Source of the DNA: Candidatus Methylomirabilis sp.
GTDB taxonomy: Bacteria; Methylomirabilota; Methylomirabilia; Methylomirabilales; Methylomirabilaceae
Reading direction: 5' to 3'
Length of the DNA stretch: 64,000 nt
Assembly: GCF_028716865.1 (NCBI RefSeq)
Contig: NZ_JAQUOY010000009.1
Span: 17,579-81,578 of the forward strand
The position numbers and the translations under genes are program-made. The notes below the pieces were generated by a model, which was not told where the DNA came from, did not search any database, and saw only the letters and a list, made by a program, of their open reading frames with translations. Below are positions 1-10,512 of the stretch, piece after piece (position 1 is the stretch's first letter; every line of letters starts with the position of its first letter).

Positions 1-608
1 GGCAGAGTTACCGTATGGGCGGGACCGTGACACTCGAGGCACCTCATCTCCTCGCTTCGTATCTCGGGAGCCATAGCCACATGAATCGCCAGCGCCACGT
101 ATCGCTTGGCGCCATCATGACATTTTAAGCAGAAAGCGTTGGCAAGGGGGGCGCGCATCTTGATGGGTAACTCATACGAGTGAGTCCAGTGCTTGTAGGC
201 ATCTGTCAGCCCATTCAGCTTGGCTCGGAGGGTCCCATGGACGCCATAGTTGACGTGGCAAGAGTAGCACTCACTCCCTGACGACGACCGCTGTTGGAAA
301 TGATAGGCGGCGAGGGACCGGCTCTGACTGCTGCGCATGTCATCGATGTACGGTTGGTGGCAGGTCCCGCAGAACTGGACTTCCTTTGCATATTCAAGCG
401 CGGTGAAATTACCAACGCCAAGGAGCAACAGCGGCAGAATGCCCAGGGACAGCAGATGCAGCCACAAGACATTCCCCTCGATCTGCCGGCCTTTGAAGAC
501 GATGAGCGTGACGACAATGCAGCCGAGAATAGCGATTGAGATGCCGATAGTGAGAAGAATCCCCCAATCCAGCCAACTTCCCCACTTCAACCCCTCGGCA
601 TTGACCAT
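1..608 (-). CDS. NapC/NirT-like membrane multiheme cytochrome c (3' end outside window)
   Basis: About 202 residues are visible before the window edge. The N-terminus has two hydrophobic segments (roughly residues 17-38 and 48-66). Four CXXCH heme motifs follow at residues about 80 (CGTCH), 114 (CYSCH), 160 (CLKCH) and 190 (CLECH). This resembles NapC/NirT-type quinol-oxidising cytochromes, which pass electrons from the membrane quinol pool to periplasmic reductases; canonical NapC has only one membrane anchor, so this may be a variant family. The ATG at 608 lies 27 nt after the stop of the giant repeat protein, so the two are probably cotranscribed. Since napAB occurs 18 kb away without its own napC, this gene is one candidate quinol dehydrogenase for it, but that link is inferred. 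Confidence 0.75.
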   Translation of the reverse strand, partial: MVNAEGLKWGSWLDWGILLTIGISIAILGCIVVTLIVFKGRQIEGNVLWLHLLSLGILPLLLLGVGNFTALEYAKEVQFCGTCHQPYIDDMRSSQSRSLAAYHFQQRSSSGSECYSCHVNYGVHGTLRAKLNGLTDAYKHWTHSYELPIKMRAPLANAFCLKCHDGAKRYVALAIHVAMAPEIRSEEMRCLECHGPAHTVTL

Positions 609-634
609 CTGTGCCTCAGCCAGCAACTTCGCTC

Positions 635-3600
635 CTACGGCCTCGATCCCGGCACCAGGACAAAGGCCCCTCGGCCATGCGTGAAGGCGACGAATCGATG
701 CGTGGCCTGCTGACTCTTCAGGTCAAAGACCGCCACGTTGGGCATCCCGGTCTCCGGGCCCATATGCGTCCACGTGCTGCCGGCGGTGCCGCTCGTCCAG
801 ACCCCCAGGTCCGTCCCGACGTACACGATGGCGGGATCTCTGGGGTCCACGACCAGCGTATTGTGGGGGAGATCGACGGGCGGACTCACATTGGACCAGG
901 TGGGCGCGCCGGACAACGCCGTGGTGGTCTTGAAAACGTGACCCGGCTGCCCAGGGGTCCCCTCATCAAAGCCGGATAGGGTCACGTAGAGCCCATTGGC
1001 GGTCGTCGGATCAAAGGCCAGGTCCGTCACCGCGCGATGGGGCACCCCGTTGCCGATGTCCACCCACGTGCGCCCCCCATCCGCGGTCAGCCGCAGCGCG
1101 CCACTGCCGCCCCCCACGGCGTAGGTGTTGCAGGTGGGATCGGACGGGGCAACGGCCAGGGCGGTGATCCCGCCGGCAAAGGTTCCACTGTGGTTGTCCA
1201 CCCAGTCGGGGGTGGCCGCGCTAAAGAAGTTCGTGGTTCTCCACAGCCGGTCGGTACCCGCCAGCAGCACATCGGCATTGGCCGGACACGTGTCCAGGCG
1301 CGCGATAAAGGGCGCGCCAGTCTTGTCGATGCCGGCATCCGCCGCCTCGAACGAGGCGCCCCCATTCCTGGTGCGCCAGAGGCTGAGGGATTGCGACGAG
1401 ACGGCCCAGTTCGTCTCCGGGCAGCTCGACGACAGCACGCTTGCGGCCCCATTCCCGCCGAAGACGAACCCCCACGGCTCCGTCTCGGTCCAACGCGCCG
1501 TGCCGGTCCCCTGGGTCCCGCCCAGGATCACGTTGCGATTGGTGGGGTGCAGGGTCCCCTCGTAGAACTGGGTGATGGCCAGCGTTGTGTTGTGGTCGGT
1601 CCAGGTGGCGCCGCGATCCGTGGTACTCCAGACGCCGCCATCGTTCCCCACGATCAGCCGACTCCCCGCCCACGCCAGGCGGTGCTGGCCCGCGTGAATG
1701 CCGTCTGAGGGCTGTGCCGCCATCTGGCTGATCTCCGTCCACGTGGGGGTCGCGCCGCAGTTCGTACACTCCCACAGGGGGATCCCGCCCGCGTACACGG
1801 TGCCGGCGTTGGTCGGGTCCACGAGGAGGGTGTGGCTAAACCAGCACTGGTCAGACGCCGCCGCATAGGCGCGATCCCAGCCGCAATACCCGTGCACCCC
1901 GGAGCCGTCGTCGGTCGCCCCGATGGGGATGCGGGTCCACGCGGGGCTCGGGGCCCAGGCGTTGTCGGTCCGCCAGAGGCCCAGCAGGCCGCCATCCGTC
2001 CCCACGCCGTCGAGGGCATCCTGGATGCTCACGTAGAGCGTGCTGGGCTGCGACGGGGCCAGGGCCACCTCTACCCGGCCGACCCCGCCGGTCATGGCGC
2101 TCCACGGCCCGTCGAGGCGCGTCCAGGTCTGGCCGGCGTCGAAGGAGCGATACACCCCGTTGCTCGGGGCGCCAAAGAGGTCGCCCAGGCCCGCGTAGTG
2201 TCTCGTGAAGGTGGTCGGATCCGCGACGAGGGCGGTGGCCGGGCCGGGCAAGGTGAGGGTCCAGGTGGTCCCTCCATCAGCGGAGGTGAAGAGGCCGGTT
2301 GGGGAAGGCCAGGGTGGCCAGGCCGCCACGCGTCCGGCGACTCCCGCCGAGGTCGCCGCGAGCACGCGGGCCGGATTGCCGGGATCGACCGTGAGGGCGC
2401 TGACGGCGGTGCTGGTGAACGTAGAGACGGCCAGGGACGTCCATGTGGCGCCGCCGTCGGTGGACTTCAGCAGCCCCGCCCCCCCGTAGGAGTCCCCGCT
2501 GTTGTTGGCCTCTCCGGTCCCCGCATAGATGATGGCCGGGTTGCTCGGGGCGAAGGCGATCGCCCCCATGGCCAGCGAGGGCTGGTCATCGGTCTTCGGG
2601 GTCCAGGTCGCCCCGGCATCGTGCGTGTCCCACAGGCCGCCCTGGGCTGCGCCGGCCACCCAGTGGGCGGGATTGCCGGGATCGACCGCGAGGGCCCCGA
2701 TGCGCCCGCTCATCGGCCGCGTGGTGGCGGTGGCCCCAACCTGCCCGCCCAGTATCGGCCCCGGGCCGATCGCCATCCAGGTGTCGCTCGTGCCCGGTTC
2801 GGATCGGGAGGTTCGCTCAGTTTTCGACTGTTCGATCTGCTGGACGGCGCGGAGTCGGGCGCCCTCGGGGATGGTGCCCAGGGGATAGGCGCGCTGCTGC
2901 ACGGTCCACGACCCCAGATGGCTGGGCTGACTGCTGGTGGGGGTGGGGAATTGCTGTACGGGCTCTCTCGCGCCCTCGGCCCGCATCATCGCGGTCTCCA
3001 AAAGAGCGGGGCTACAGGCCGCGAGGCTATTGAAGATGGCGGTGCAGCTCTTGGCGGCGTCCAGGGTCACCTGCCCACTGCTGGTGCAGTTGCCCGACCA
3101 GGCGGTGAAGGTCGAGCCGGGGTCCGGGATGGCGGTGAGGGTCACGGGGGTCCCGCCGGCAAAGCTCGCCGCACAGGTAGGACCGCAATCAATCCCGGAG
3201 GGGCTGCTGGTCACGGTGCCCGAGCCGGTGCCCGCTTTGGTCACGGTGAGGGTGGACGGGAGCAAGGTGAAGGTGGCGGTGCAGCTCTTGGCGGCGGTCA
3301 TCGTCACGCTGCCATCGCTACAGTCGGGGTCACCCGACCAGCCGGTGAAGCTGGAGCCGGCGGCGGGGGTAGCGGTGAGGGTGACGGAGGTACCGCTGGC
3401 GTAGGGTTCCGTGCAGTCGGTGCCGCAACTGATCCCGGCGGGGCTGCTGGTCACAGTGCCGGAGCCGGTGCCCGCTTTCGTGACGGTGAGGGTGTAGGCG
3501 ATCGGCGTCAACGTAAAGGTGGCGGTACAGACCTCATTCGCATCCATCGTGACCTGTCCACTGCTGGGACAGTCGCCACTCCAGCCGGTGAAGGTGGAGC

Positions 3601-6600
3601 CGGTGGCAGGGGTCGCGGTGAGGGTGACAAGGGTGCCGCTAGTGTAGGCTTCTGAGCAGTCGGTGCCGCAACTGATCCCGGCGGGGCTGCTGGTGACGGT
3701 GCCGGAGCCGGTGCCGGTCTTGGTGACGGTGAGGGTGAAGGAGAGTACATTAAAAGTCGCGGTGACGGACTTGGCCGCGTCCAGGGTCACGCTGCAGGCG
3801 CCGGTGCCCGTGCAGGCCCCCGACCAGCCGGCGAAGGTGGAGCCGGTCGCGGGGGTGGCAGTGAGGGTGACCGTGGCGCCGTTGGCAAAGGTCGTCGCAC
3901 AGGTAGTCCCGCAACTGATCCCGGCGGGGCTGCTGGTCACAGTGCCGGAGCCGGTGCCCGCTTTGGTGACGGTAAGGGCGTAAGTGCTTAGTGTGAAGGT
4001 GGCGGTGCAGGTTTTGGCGGCGTCGAGGGTGACGCTGCCGTTCGTACAGTCACTGCCGGCAGCCCTACTCTTCTGGCTGCTGCGGCGACGCGCGAATACG
4101 GCTCTGTTCGAGGTGCTCGACCAGCCGGCAAAGGTCGAGCCGGGGTCGGGGGTGGCGGTGAGGGTGACGGAGGTGCCGCTGGCATAGGGTTCCGTGCAGT
4201 CGGTCCCGCAACTGATCCCGGCGGGGCTGCTGGTCACGGTGCCGGAGCCGGTGCCGGTCTTGGTGACGGTGAGGGTGTAGGCGATCAGGGTGAAGGTCGC
4301 GGTGCAACTCTTGGCAACGTCCAGGGTCACGCCGCCATCGCTACAGTCTGGGTCGCCCGACCAGCCGGTGAAGGTGGAGCCGGTCGCGGGGGTGGCGGTG
4401 AGGGTGACGGAGGTGCCGCCTGGAAACATCACTGTACAGGAGGGGCCGCAGTCGATCCCAGTGGGGCTGCTGATCACCGTGCCGCTACCGGTTCCCGCTT
4501 TGGTCACAGTGAGGGTGTAGGTGGTGCTGGCGAAGTTCGCCGTGACTGTGACATTGGCTGTGACGCTGCTATCCGTGCGCGGGTTGGCCGTCGAGCCGTC
4601 GCTCCAGGAGACGAAGTGGTAGCCCGTGTTGGGGACCGCCGTCACCGCTGTGCCGCTACCACCGGAGGCCACCGTCTGCGGCGACGTCCCACTGATCGTG
4701 CCGTTCGCTCCCGCCGTGTAGGTGAGGGTGTAGGAGATCGGCGTCGACGTAAAGGTGGCGGTGCAGGTCTTGTTGGCGGTCATCGTGACCAGCCCACCGC
4801 TAGTGCAGTGGCCCGACCAGCCGGCGAAGGTGGAGCCGGTGGCCGGGGTGGCGGTGAGGGTCACCGTGGTCCCGCTGGCAAAGGGCGTCGTGCAGGTCGC
4901 CCCGCAGGTGATCCCGGCGGGGCTGCTGGTCACCGTGCCCGAGCCGGTACCCACTTTGGTCACGGCGAGGGCAAACCCGCCCACGTCGATATTCAACTTG
5001 AAGACCGTGCCCAGATCGCCGGCCCCGCCACTATCAGTCGTCACGTACAAGGCGCCATCCGCGCCCTGAAGGAGACCGCCCACGGGGTGGGCCCCGTCGT
5101 CAACCCCACCCACAAAGTAATGCAGGAGGGTAAAGCCGCTGCCGTTGGTGTTCAGCTTAAAGATCGTGCCAAGATCGCTGACCCCGCCGTCATGCGTCGT
5201 CCCGTACAGGGTACCATCCGCGCCCTGGATAAGACCGGCCCAGGACTGGCTCCCGTCGGTAACTCCGCCGAAGCTATGCAGGAGGGTAAAGCCGCTGCCG
5301 TTGGTAGTCAGCTTAAAGACCGTACCCACGCCGGCCCCGCCACCCCACGTCGTCCCGTACAAGGCGCCATCCGCGCCCTGGATGAGACCGGCCAGGGGGT
5401 AGGCCCCGTCGGCACTCCCGCTCACAAAGGTGTGCAGGAGGGTAAAGCCGCTGCCGTTGGTAGTCAGCTTAAAGACCGTACCCAGACCGCTGGACCCGCC
5501 CAATTCAGTCGTCCCGTACAAGGCACCATCCGTGCCCTGGATGAGACCGGCCCAGGACTGGCTCCCGTCGGTAACTCCGCCCGCGAAGTGATGCAGCACG
5601 GTATAGCTGCTCCCGTCGGCATTGAGCTTGAAGACCGTGCCCAGATTGCTGGACCCGCCCTCATACGTCGTCCCGTACAAGGCGCCATCCGCGCCCTGGA
5701 TGAGACCGGCCTGGGGGCCGCGCCCGTCGGCACCCCCGCCCACGAAGCTGTGCAGGATGGTATAGCCGCTCCCGTCGGCATTGAGCTTAAAGACCGTACC
5801 CAGACCGCCGGACCCGCCCCCAACAGTGGTCCCGTACAAGGCGCCATCCGCGCCCTGGATGAGACCGGCCCAGGACTGGCTCCCGTCGCCAACCCCGCCG
5901 AAGCTGTGCAGGACGGTATAGCCGCTGCCGTCGGCATTGAGTTTGAAGATCGTACCCAGATCGTTGGACCCGCCATTGTCAGTCGTCCCGTACAAGACGC
6001 CGTTCGCGCCCCGAAGGAGGCCACCCACGGGCCTGCGCCCGTCGGTACTCCCGCCCACGAAGGTATGCGGGAGGGTGGAACTCGGTGTTTGCGTGAAGGT
6101 GGCGGTGACGGCCTTGGCGGCATCCATCGTCACGTTGCAGGAGCCGGTGCCCGTACACGCCCCCGACCAGCCGGTGAAGGTGGTGGAGCCGGTGGCCGGG
6201 GTGGCGGTGAGAGTCACCGTGGTGCCGCTGCTAAAGCTTGCTGTGCAGGTGGCGCCGCAGTTGATCTCCAGCGAGCCGCTGGTCACGGTGCCGGAGCCGG
6301 TGCCTGCTTTGGTCACGGTGAGGGTGTACGTCACGGCGTCGAAGACGTAGGCGGCGCCCTGATCGACGTTGATGCCAATGTTGGCGTTGGCATATGGCAC
6401 TCCTACGATGACGGTGTTACCACTGATGGCCACGGAGGCGCCGAAGTCGTCCCACGCCGCCCCGTCGGAGGCGGTGAGTTTTGTATTGAAGGTCGAGGTC
6501 GTCGCCCAGCCGGAGCCGGGCTTGACGAAGACATAGGCGGCGCCCTGGACACCGTTGTCACCGATGGCGGCTCCCCACGCCCCAATAACGACGGTGTCGC

Positions 6601-9493
6601 CGCTGATAGCCACGGAGTCGCCGAAGAGATCCCACGCTACCCCATCGGAGGCGGTGAGCTTGGCGGTCTGAGTCATCGTGGTCCAGCCGCCACCGGGCTT
6701 GACGAAGACATAGGCGGCGCCCTGCCAGCTGTTGCCACCGATGGTGGCGTGATACGCTCCTACGACGACGGTGTCGCCGCTGATAGCCACGGAGTTGCCG
6801 AAGTCGTCGCCCATTGCCCCGTCGGAGGCGGTAAGCGTCGCGGTCTGGGTCATCGTGGTCCAGCCGCCACCGGGTTTGACGAAGACGTAGGCGGCGCCCT
6901 GACTCCACCAACGCGTCCCCACGACCACCGTATCGCCGCTGATGGCGACCGAGAGGCCGAAGTTGTCACCTACGGCCTCGTCGGAGGCGGTGAGTTTGGC
7001 GGTCTGGGTCATGGGATTCGAGGCCGTCGCCCAGCCGGAGCCGGGCTTGACGAAGACGTAGGCCGAGCCTCGAATGCAGAGGGCGGAACAGGAGGGATCC
7101 CCTGGAGCTCCTACCACCACCGTGTCACCGTTGATGGCGACAGAGGTGCCGAAGCGGTCATCCACCGCTCCGTCGGAGGCGGTGAGCTTCGCGTCGAAGG
7201 TGGAAGTCGTCGCCCAGCCGGAGCCGGGTTTGACGAAGACGTAGGCGGCGCCCTGGTCCCAGTTGGCGCCGATGTCGGCCCAATATGCCCCCACGACGAT
7301 GGTGTCGCCGCTGATGGCGACGGAGGTGCCGAACTTGTCATACGCATCCCCATCGGAAGCGGTGAGTTTGGCGGTCTGGGTCATCGTCGTCCAACTGGCG
7401 CCGGACTTGACGAAGACGTAGGCGGCGCCTTGATCGACGTTCGTGCCGATGTCGGCGTGATGCGCCCCTACGACGATCGTGTCGCCGCTGATGGCGACGG
7501 CGATGCCGAACTCGTTATCCACCGGCTGAGCAAAGACGTAGGCAGCGCCCTGGCTGGTGTTGGCGGCGCCCGCCCCCACAACGACGGTGTCGCCGCTGAT
7601 GGCGACGGAGGTGCCGAAGACGTCAGAGGCCGCCCCGTCGGAGGCGGTGAGCTTCGCGGTTTGGGTCATGGTGGCCCAGCCGGTGCCGGGCTTGACGAAG
7701 ACGTAGGCTGAGCCCTGATAGGTATTGGAGCCAATGGTGTCGGTGTCGGCCCCCACAACGACGGTGTCGCCGCTGATGGCGACGGACCAGCCGAACTCGT
7801 CACCCGCTGCCCCGTCGGAGGCGGTGAGTTTAGCGGTGAAGGTCGAGGTCGTCGCCCAGCCGGAGCCGGGTTTGACGAAGACGTAGGCGGCGCCCTGGTT
7901 GCTGTTGGAACCGATGTTGTCTCCATACGCCCCCACCACCACCGTGTCGCCGCTGACGGCGACGGAGTAGCCGAAGGCGTCAGAGGCCGCCCCGTCGGAG
8001 GCGGTGAGCTTAGCGGTCTCGGTCATGGTGGCCCAGCCGGTGCCGGGTTTGACGAAGACGTAGGCGGCGCCCTGGCTGGCGGTGGCGCCGATGTCGGCCC
8101 CCACCGCCCCCACCACCACCGTGTTGCCGATGATGGCGACGGAACGGCCGAAGAAGTCATACGCGGCTCCGTCGGAGGCAGTGAGTTTCGAGTCGAAGGT
8201 CGAAGTCGTCGCCCAGCCGGAGCCGGGTTTGACGAAGACGTAGGCGGCGCCCTGGTAGGCGGTGGCGCCGATGTTTGCGCGATACGGCCCTACGACGATG
8301 GTGTCGCCGCTGATGGCGACAGAGGTGCCGAATTCGTCACCCCCGGCCCCGTCGGAGGCGGTGAGTTTGGCGGTCTCGGTCATGCTCACCCAGTGAACAG
8401 CTTCGGGCACCTTGACAAAGACGTAGGCGGCGCCCTGATCGGCGGTGGCGCCGATGTCGGCCGACGGCACCCCCACGACGATGGTATCGCCGCTAATGGC
8501 GACGGAGTAGCCGAACTGGTCACTCGCCGCTCCGTCGGAGGCAGTGAGTTTAGCCTGCTGGCTCCAGACGCCGCCTGTGCGCGTGAAGACGTAGGCGGCA
8601 CCTTGGTAGGTGTTGGAGCCAATGGTGGCGTACCACGCCCCCACGACCAGGGTGTCGCCGCTGATGGCGACGGAGTAGCCGAACTCGTCACCCACTGCCC
8701 CGTCGGAGGCGGTGAGCTTGGAGGTCTCAGTCGTCGTACTCCAGACACCCAGTGGATCGGAGGCGGTGAGTTTGGCTTGCTGGATGAATGGGTCGATGGT
8801 TAGCGGGTAGCGGGCATGGGTATCGTCCACTTGGATGAGCAGGCGCGGGCCGTCAGTCGTGAGCCACGCAGGGAGCGTCGCGCCGGTCGCATCGGTTACC
8901 GTGAGGCCCGTATAGCGGAGCTGGGGCGCGCCCGTATGGGTGAGCAACGTGGCCGCCGTCTTGCTCGTCTCCACGCGGGCTGTCAAATCCCCGCCGACGG
9001 TCAAGGCGAGAGTGAGCGGCCCGGTCCCGCGCCGTGGCGGCGCGCTCATGGTGATCCCCTGCTCCAGCCCAAGAGGGCCGTTGATGTACCATTCGGTGAG
9101 GGGACCGCGGCGGTACTCGATCCGGTTGTGCTCGGCGCGTGGCGCGGCATGGCGAACGGACTCGGAGGGCGTCCCGTACCCCCAGCCGGTGAGCTGAAGC
9201 GTGCCTGTGGTTTGCCCCTGCGTCAGCGTGAGGCCCGTATCCGTGAGCGTGGCGGTGAGACCGTGCTTGGAGTTATTGAAGCTGAAGCCGGTCCCCTGCG
9301 AACGGGCGCGGTAGGTCGACTGATCCTTTCCAAGGGTAGCGGCAATGGCGGCCTGGGCCGGGAGGGGCAGGTCGGCCAGGGTCTGTTGCTGTTTGGGGGC
9401 TGCCCAACTCGCGGATGGACGCATGAAGAGCCATCCGGCGAGGAGCAGGAGCAGTAATACGCTACGTTGTCGCTGAGACAGGTGTCGCAGCAT
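635..9493 (-). CDS. Giant secreted mosaic repeat protein (FG-GAP, GloVer-like, InlB-B-like and BNR propeller domains)
   Basis: 2952 residues from the ATG at 9493, chosen because AGGAGA sits 8 nt upstream and a clean signal peptide follows (ends ...SASWA, about residue 31). Visible blocks in order: an N-terminal region to ~240; fourteen FG-GAP-type repeats (LTASDGA..Dx[15 protein letters not shown]) at ~240-1050; one divergent InlB-B-like repeat; seven 'LHSF..DG....[14 protein letters not shown]' repeats of GloVer type at ~1142-1504; eight more InlB-B-like repeats ([16 protein letters not shown].. with paired Cys, GWSG) to ~2160; and a C-terminal BNR/sortilin-like propeller ([17 protein letters not shown]) to the end. 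It is probably a surface or exported adhesion/binding protein; no enzymatic domain is recognised. The repeat number makes assembly errors possible. One InlB-like repeat carries a 21-residue insertion (see findings). Confidence 0.9.
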   Translation of the reverse strand: MLRHLSQRQRSVLLLLLLAGWLFMRPSASWAAPKQQQTLADLPLPAQAAIAATLGKDQSTYRARSQGTGFSFNNSKHGLTATLTDTGLTLTQGQTTGTLQLTGWGYGTPSESVRHAAPRAEHNRIEYRRGPLTEWYINGPLGLEQGITMSAPPRRGTGPLTLALTVGGDLTARVETSKTAATLLTHTGAPQLRYTGLTVTDATGATLPAWLTTDGPRLLIQVDDTHARYPLTIDPFIQQAKLTASDPLGVWSTTTETSKLTASDGAVGDEFGYSVAISGDTLVVGAWYATIGSNTYQGAAYVFTRTGGVWSQQAKLTASDGAASDQFGYSVAISGDTIVVGVPSADIGATADQGAAYVFVKVPEAVHWVSMTETAKLTASDGAGGDEFGTSVAISGDTIVVGPYRANIGATAYQGAAYVFVKPGSGWATTSTFDSKLTASDGAAYDFFGRSVAIIGNTVVVGAVGADIGATASQGAAYVFVKPGTGWATMTETAKLTASDGAASDAFGYSVAVSGDTVVVGAYGDNIGSNSNQGAAYVFVKPGSGWATTSTFTAKLTASDGAAGDEFGWSVAISGDTVVVGADTDTIGSNTYQGSAYVFVKPGTGWATMTQTAKLTASDGAASDVFGTSVAISGDTVVVGAGAANTSQGAAYVFAQPVDNEFGIAVAISGDTIVVGAHHADIGTNVDQGAAYVFVKSGASWTTMTQTAKLTASDGDAYDKFGTSVAISGDTIVVGAYWADIGANWDQGAAYVFVKPGSGWATTSTFDAKLTASDGAVDDRFGTSVAINGDTVVVGAPGDPSCSALCIRGSAYVFVKPGSGWATASNPMTQTAKLTASDEAVGDNFGLSVAISGDTVVVGTRWWSQGAAYVFVKPGGGWTTMTQTATLTASDGAMGDDFGNSVAISGDTVVVGAYHATIGGNSWQGAAYVFVKPGGGWTTMTQTAKLTASDGVAWDLFGDSVAISGDTVVIGAWGAAIGDNGVQGAAYVFVKPGSGWATTSTFNTKLTASDGAAWDDFGASVAISGNTVIVGVPYANANIGINVDQGAAYVFDAVTYTLTVTKAGTGSGTVTSGSLEINCGATCTASFSSGTTVTLTATPATGSTTFTGWSGACTGTGSCNVTMDAAKAVTATFTQTPSSTLPHTFVGGSTDGRRPVGGLLRGANGVLYGTTDNGGSNDLGTIFKLNADGSGYTVLHSFGGVGDGSQSWAGLIQGADGALYGTTVGGGSGGLGTVFKLNADGSGYTILHSFVGGGADGRGPQAGLIQGADGALYGTTYEGGSSNLGTVFKLNADGSSYTVLHHFAGGVTDGSQSWAGLIQGTDGALYGTTELGGSSGLGTVFKLTTNGSGFTLLHTFVSGSADGAYPLAGLIQGADGALYGTTWGGGAGVGTVFKLTTNGSGFTLLHSFGGVTDGSQSWAGLIQGADGTLYGTTHDGGVSDLGTIFKLNTNGSGFTLLHYFVGGVDDGAHPVGGLLQGADGALYVTTDSGGAGDLGTVFKLNIDVGGFALAVTKVGTGSGTVTSSPAGITCGATCTTPFASGTTVTLTATPATGSTFAGWSGHCTSGGLVTMTANKTCTATFTSTPISYTLTYTAGANGTISGTSPQTVASGGSGTAVTAVPNTGYHFVSWSDGSTANPRTDSSVTANVTVTANFASTTYTLTVTKAGTGSGTVISSPTGIDCGPSCTVMFPGGTSVTLTATPATGSTFTGWSGDPDCSDGGVTLDVAKSCTATFTLIAYTLTVTKTGTGSGTVTSSPAGISCGTDCTEPYASGTSVTLTATPDPGSTFAGWSSTSNRAVFARRRSSQKSRAAGSDCTNGSVTLDAAKTCTATFTLSTYALTVTKAGTGSGTVTSSPAGISCGTTCATTFANGATVTLTATPATGSTFAGWSGACTGTGACSVTLDAAKSVTATFNVLSFTLTVTKTGTGSGTVTSSPAGISCGTDCSEAYTSGTLVTLTATPATGSTFTGWSGDCPSSGQVTMDANEVCTATFTLTPIAYTLTVTKAGTGSGTVTSSPAGISCGTDCTEPYASGTSVTLTATPAAGSSFTGWSGDPDCSDGSVTMTAAKSCTATFTLLPSTLTVTKAGTGSGTVTSSPSGIDCGPTCAASFAGGTPVTLTAIPDPGSTFTAWSGNCTSSGQVTLDAAKSCTAIFNSLAACSPALLETAMMRAEGAREPVQQFPTPTSSQPSHLGSWTVQQRAYPLGTIPEGARLRAVQQIEQSKTERTSRSEPGTSDTWMAIGPGPILGGQVGATATTRPMSGRIGALAVDPGNPAHWVAGAAQGGLWDTHDAGATWTPKTDDQPSLAMGAIAFAPSNPAIIYAGTGEANNSGDSYGGAGLLKSTDGGATWTSLAVSTFTSTAVSALTVDPGNPARVLAATSAGVAGRVAAWPPWPSPTGLFTSADGGTTWTLTLPGPATALVADPTTFTRHYAGLGDLFGAPSNGVYRSFDAGQTWTRLDGPWSAMTGGVGRVEVALAPSQPSTLYVSIQDALDGVGTDGGLLGLWRTDNAWAPSPAWTRIPIGATDDGSGVHGYCGWDRAYAAASDQCWFSHTLLVDPTNAGTVYAGGIPLWECTNCGATPTWTEISQMAAQPSDGIHAGQHRLAWAGSRLIVGNDGGVWSTTDRGATWTDHNTTLAITQFYEGTLHPTNRNVILGGTQGTGTARWTETEPWGFVFGGNGAASVLSSSCPETNWAVSSQSLSLWRTRNGGASFEAADAGIDKTGAPFIARLDTCPANADVLLAGTDRLWRTTNFFSAATPDWVDNHSGTFAGGITALAVAPSDPTCNTYAVGGGSGALRLTADGGRTWVDIGNGVPHRAVTDLAFDPTTANGLYVTLSGFDEGTPGQPGHVFKTTTALSGAPTWSNVSPPVDLPHNTLVVDPRDPAIVYVGTDLGVWTSGTAGSTWTHMGPETGMPNVAVFDLKSQQATHRFVAFTHGRGAFVLVPGSRP
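4054..4116. repeat. In-frame ~63-nt insertion inside one InlB-B-like repeat
   Basis: Sibling repeats read ...TFxGWSG-D-C..G.VTLDAAK. This one reads TFAGWS, then about 21 extra residues rich in Arg and Ser, then [14 protein letters not shown]. The inserted DNA keeps the frame and contains an internal GCAGCC...GGCTGC inverted repeat. Boundaries are approximate to a few bases. Confidence 0.6.
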
Positions 9494-10017
9494 CAGTACT
9501 CTCCTATTCGAACGCAGTGGTACTGGAACGGCACAAATTATCGGTACGCTACACAATTCCACCTGAAGAGTCAAGGTGAAAATACTTTCGCGTAAGAGGA
9601 TTATCAGACTTGGCTGTCAACGCTATTCTATGGTAGAAAAGTGTAAGAAACTACAGTCTATCACCCGAAGAAAGTACGAGCTTATCCATGCCACATTGTA
9701 TGTATTGTATGTATAAGACAACAGCGGGCTTGGTACCGATTGCACCGGTTCCAGCAAGGCCCAGACACTCGATGAAGATGATAAATATTGATTTCCTAGA
9801 AAATAGTGGCTATCCGGATTGATCTGTTGAAAACACCTGGTGGACACTCGGCGCTCATTTCGGATTAATCTGTGGAATCCGCCGAATGAATCCCGCATCC
9901 ATTCCGACTAAAATCCATCAGGCGTACCGATGTTGATGCAGATTCGTGATGTCAGAAGGGCGGTGGCTTCCTCCCCAGCATGGGGTAGGCTGGGCACTCA
10001 GAGGAGCGCGCATTGAC
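9494..10017. other. Intergenic region with repeated CGGATT-[AG]ATCTGT motif
   Basis: No credible gene. It holds the 5' leader of the giant repeat protein gene. The motif CGGATTGATCTGTTGAAAA (about 9815-9833) recurs imperfectly as CGGATTAATCTGTGGAA near 9860-9877, and in inverted orientation at 12979-13004 beyond the beta-helix gene. AT content is higher than in the flanking genes. Confidence 0.5.
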
Positions 10018-10188
10018 CCGCTGAGGGAGGAGGCTAACGCCCTGGGACACGTCGGCGTGGACGTGCACACACGCGTGTCGCAGATTGCCGTATTGAGCGC
10101 CAACGGGGACCTGACGCAGCATCGCCTGGAGAATGATCGGTTCCAGATGCCTCGGGTCTTCGGGCGGGTTCCCGCCCCACCCCGGTGA
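10018..10188 (+). pseudogene. Truncated IS110-type transposase N-terminus
   Basis: The translation contains HVGVDVHTRVSQIAVL followed by NGDL. This matches the first beta-strand/DEDD region of IS110-family transposases (typically VGxDVHKxxxxxAVLD). The frame ends after about 50 homologous residues, and the DNA downstream to ~10340 shows no continuing conserved domain in the same frame. It is a decayed fragment, not a working element. Assignment rests on motif resemblance only. Confidence 0.55.
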
Positions 10189-10512
10189 TGCGTCTGGCGA
10201 TACTGGGAGGACCGCGACCGACACAGTTGCCCGAGGATCGACGATGCCCTGGAACTCATCCTTAGGGTGAGTCCTCCCCAAGAGGAGGAGCGGAGGTTGA
10301 GGAAGGGACAGGACTTGACAAAGCTGATGCTCGCAGAGTAGAGATATTTGTAATCTACACTGCCACCTACGTTATGACGGTATTCCAAACACGCTTGCGG
10401 GTGTGGTCGACAGGCGCGGGCGGCCCTGAGACAACGCGGGCCGCCCGAGGTCGCATTGGGCATCGAACGCGGGGGCACGGCCCGGTCGGGTCCCCCAGAG
10501 GAGGAGTAAGCA

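Noticed and set aside
1832..7711. Long plus-strand open frames (607 and 1031 codons) opposite the giant repeat protein
   Set aside because: They mirror the GC-rich tandem repeats of the minus-strand gene, lack Shine-Dalgarno signals and show no family resemblance.
6400..8760. Regular repeats suggesting a CRISPR-like array
   Set aside because: The period is that of FG-GAP protein repeats and stays in frame; spacers are not unique and the frame is open throughout.
9623..9898. Minus-strand 91-codon frame
   Set aside because: No Shine-Dalgarno, no family resemblance, overlaps the repeat motifs.
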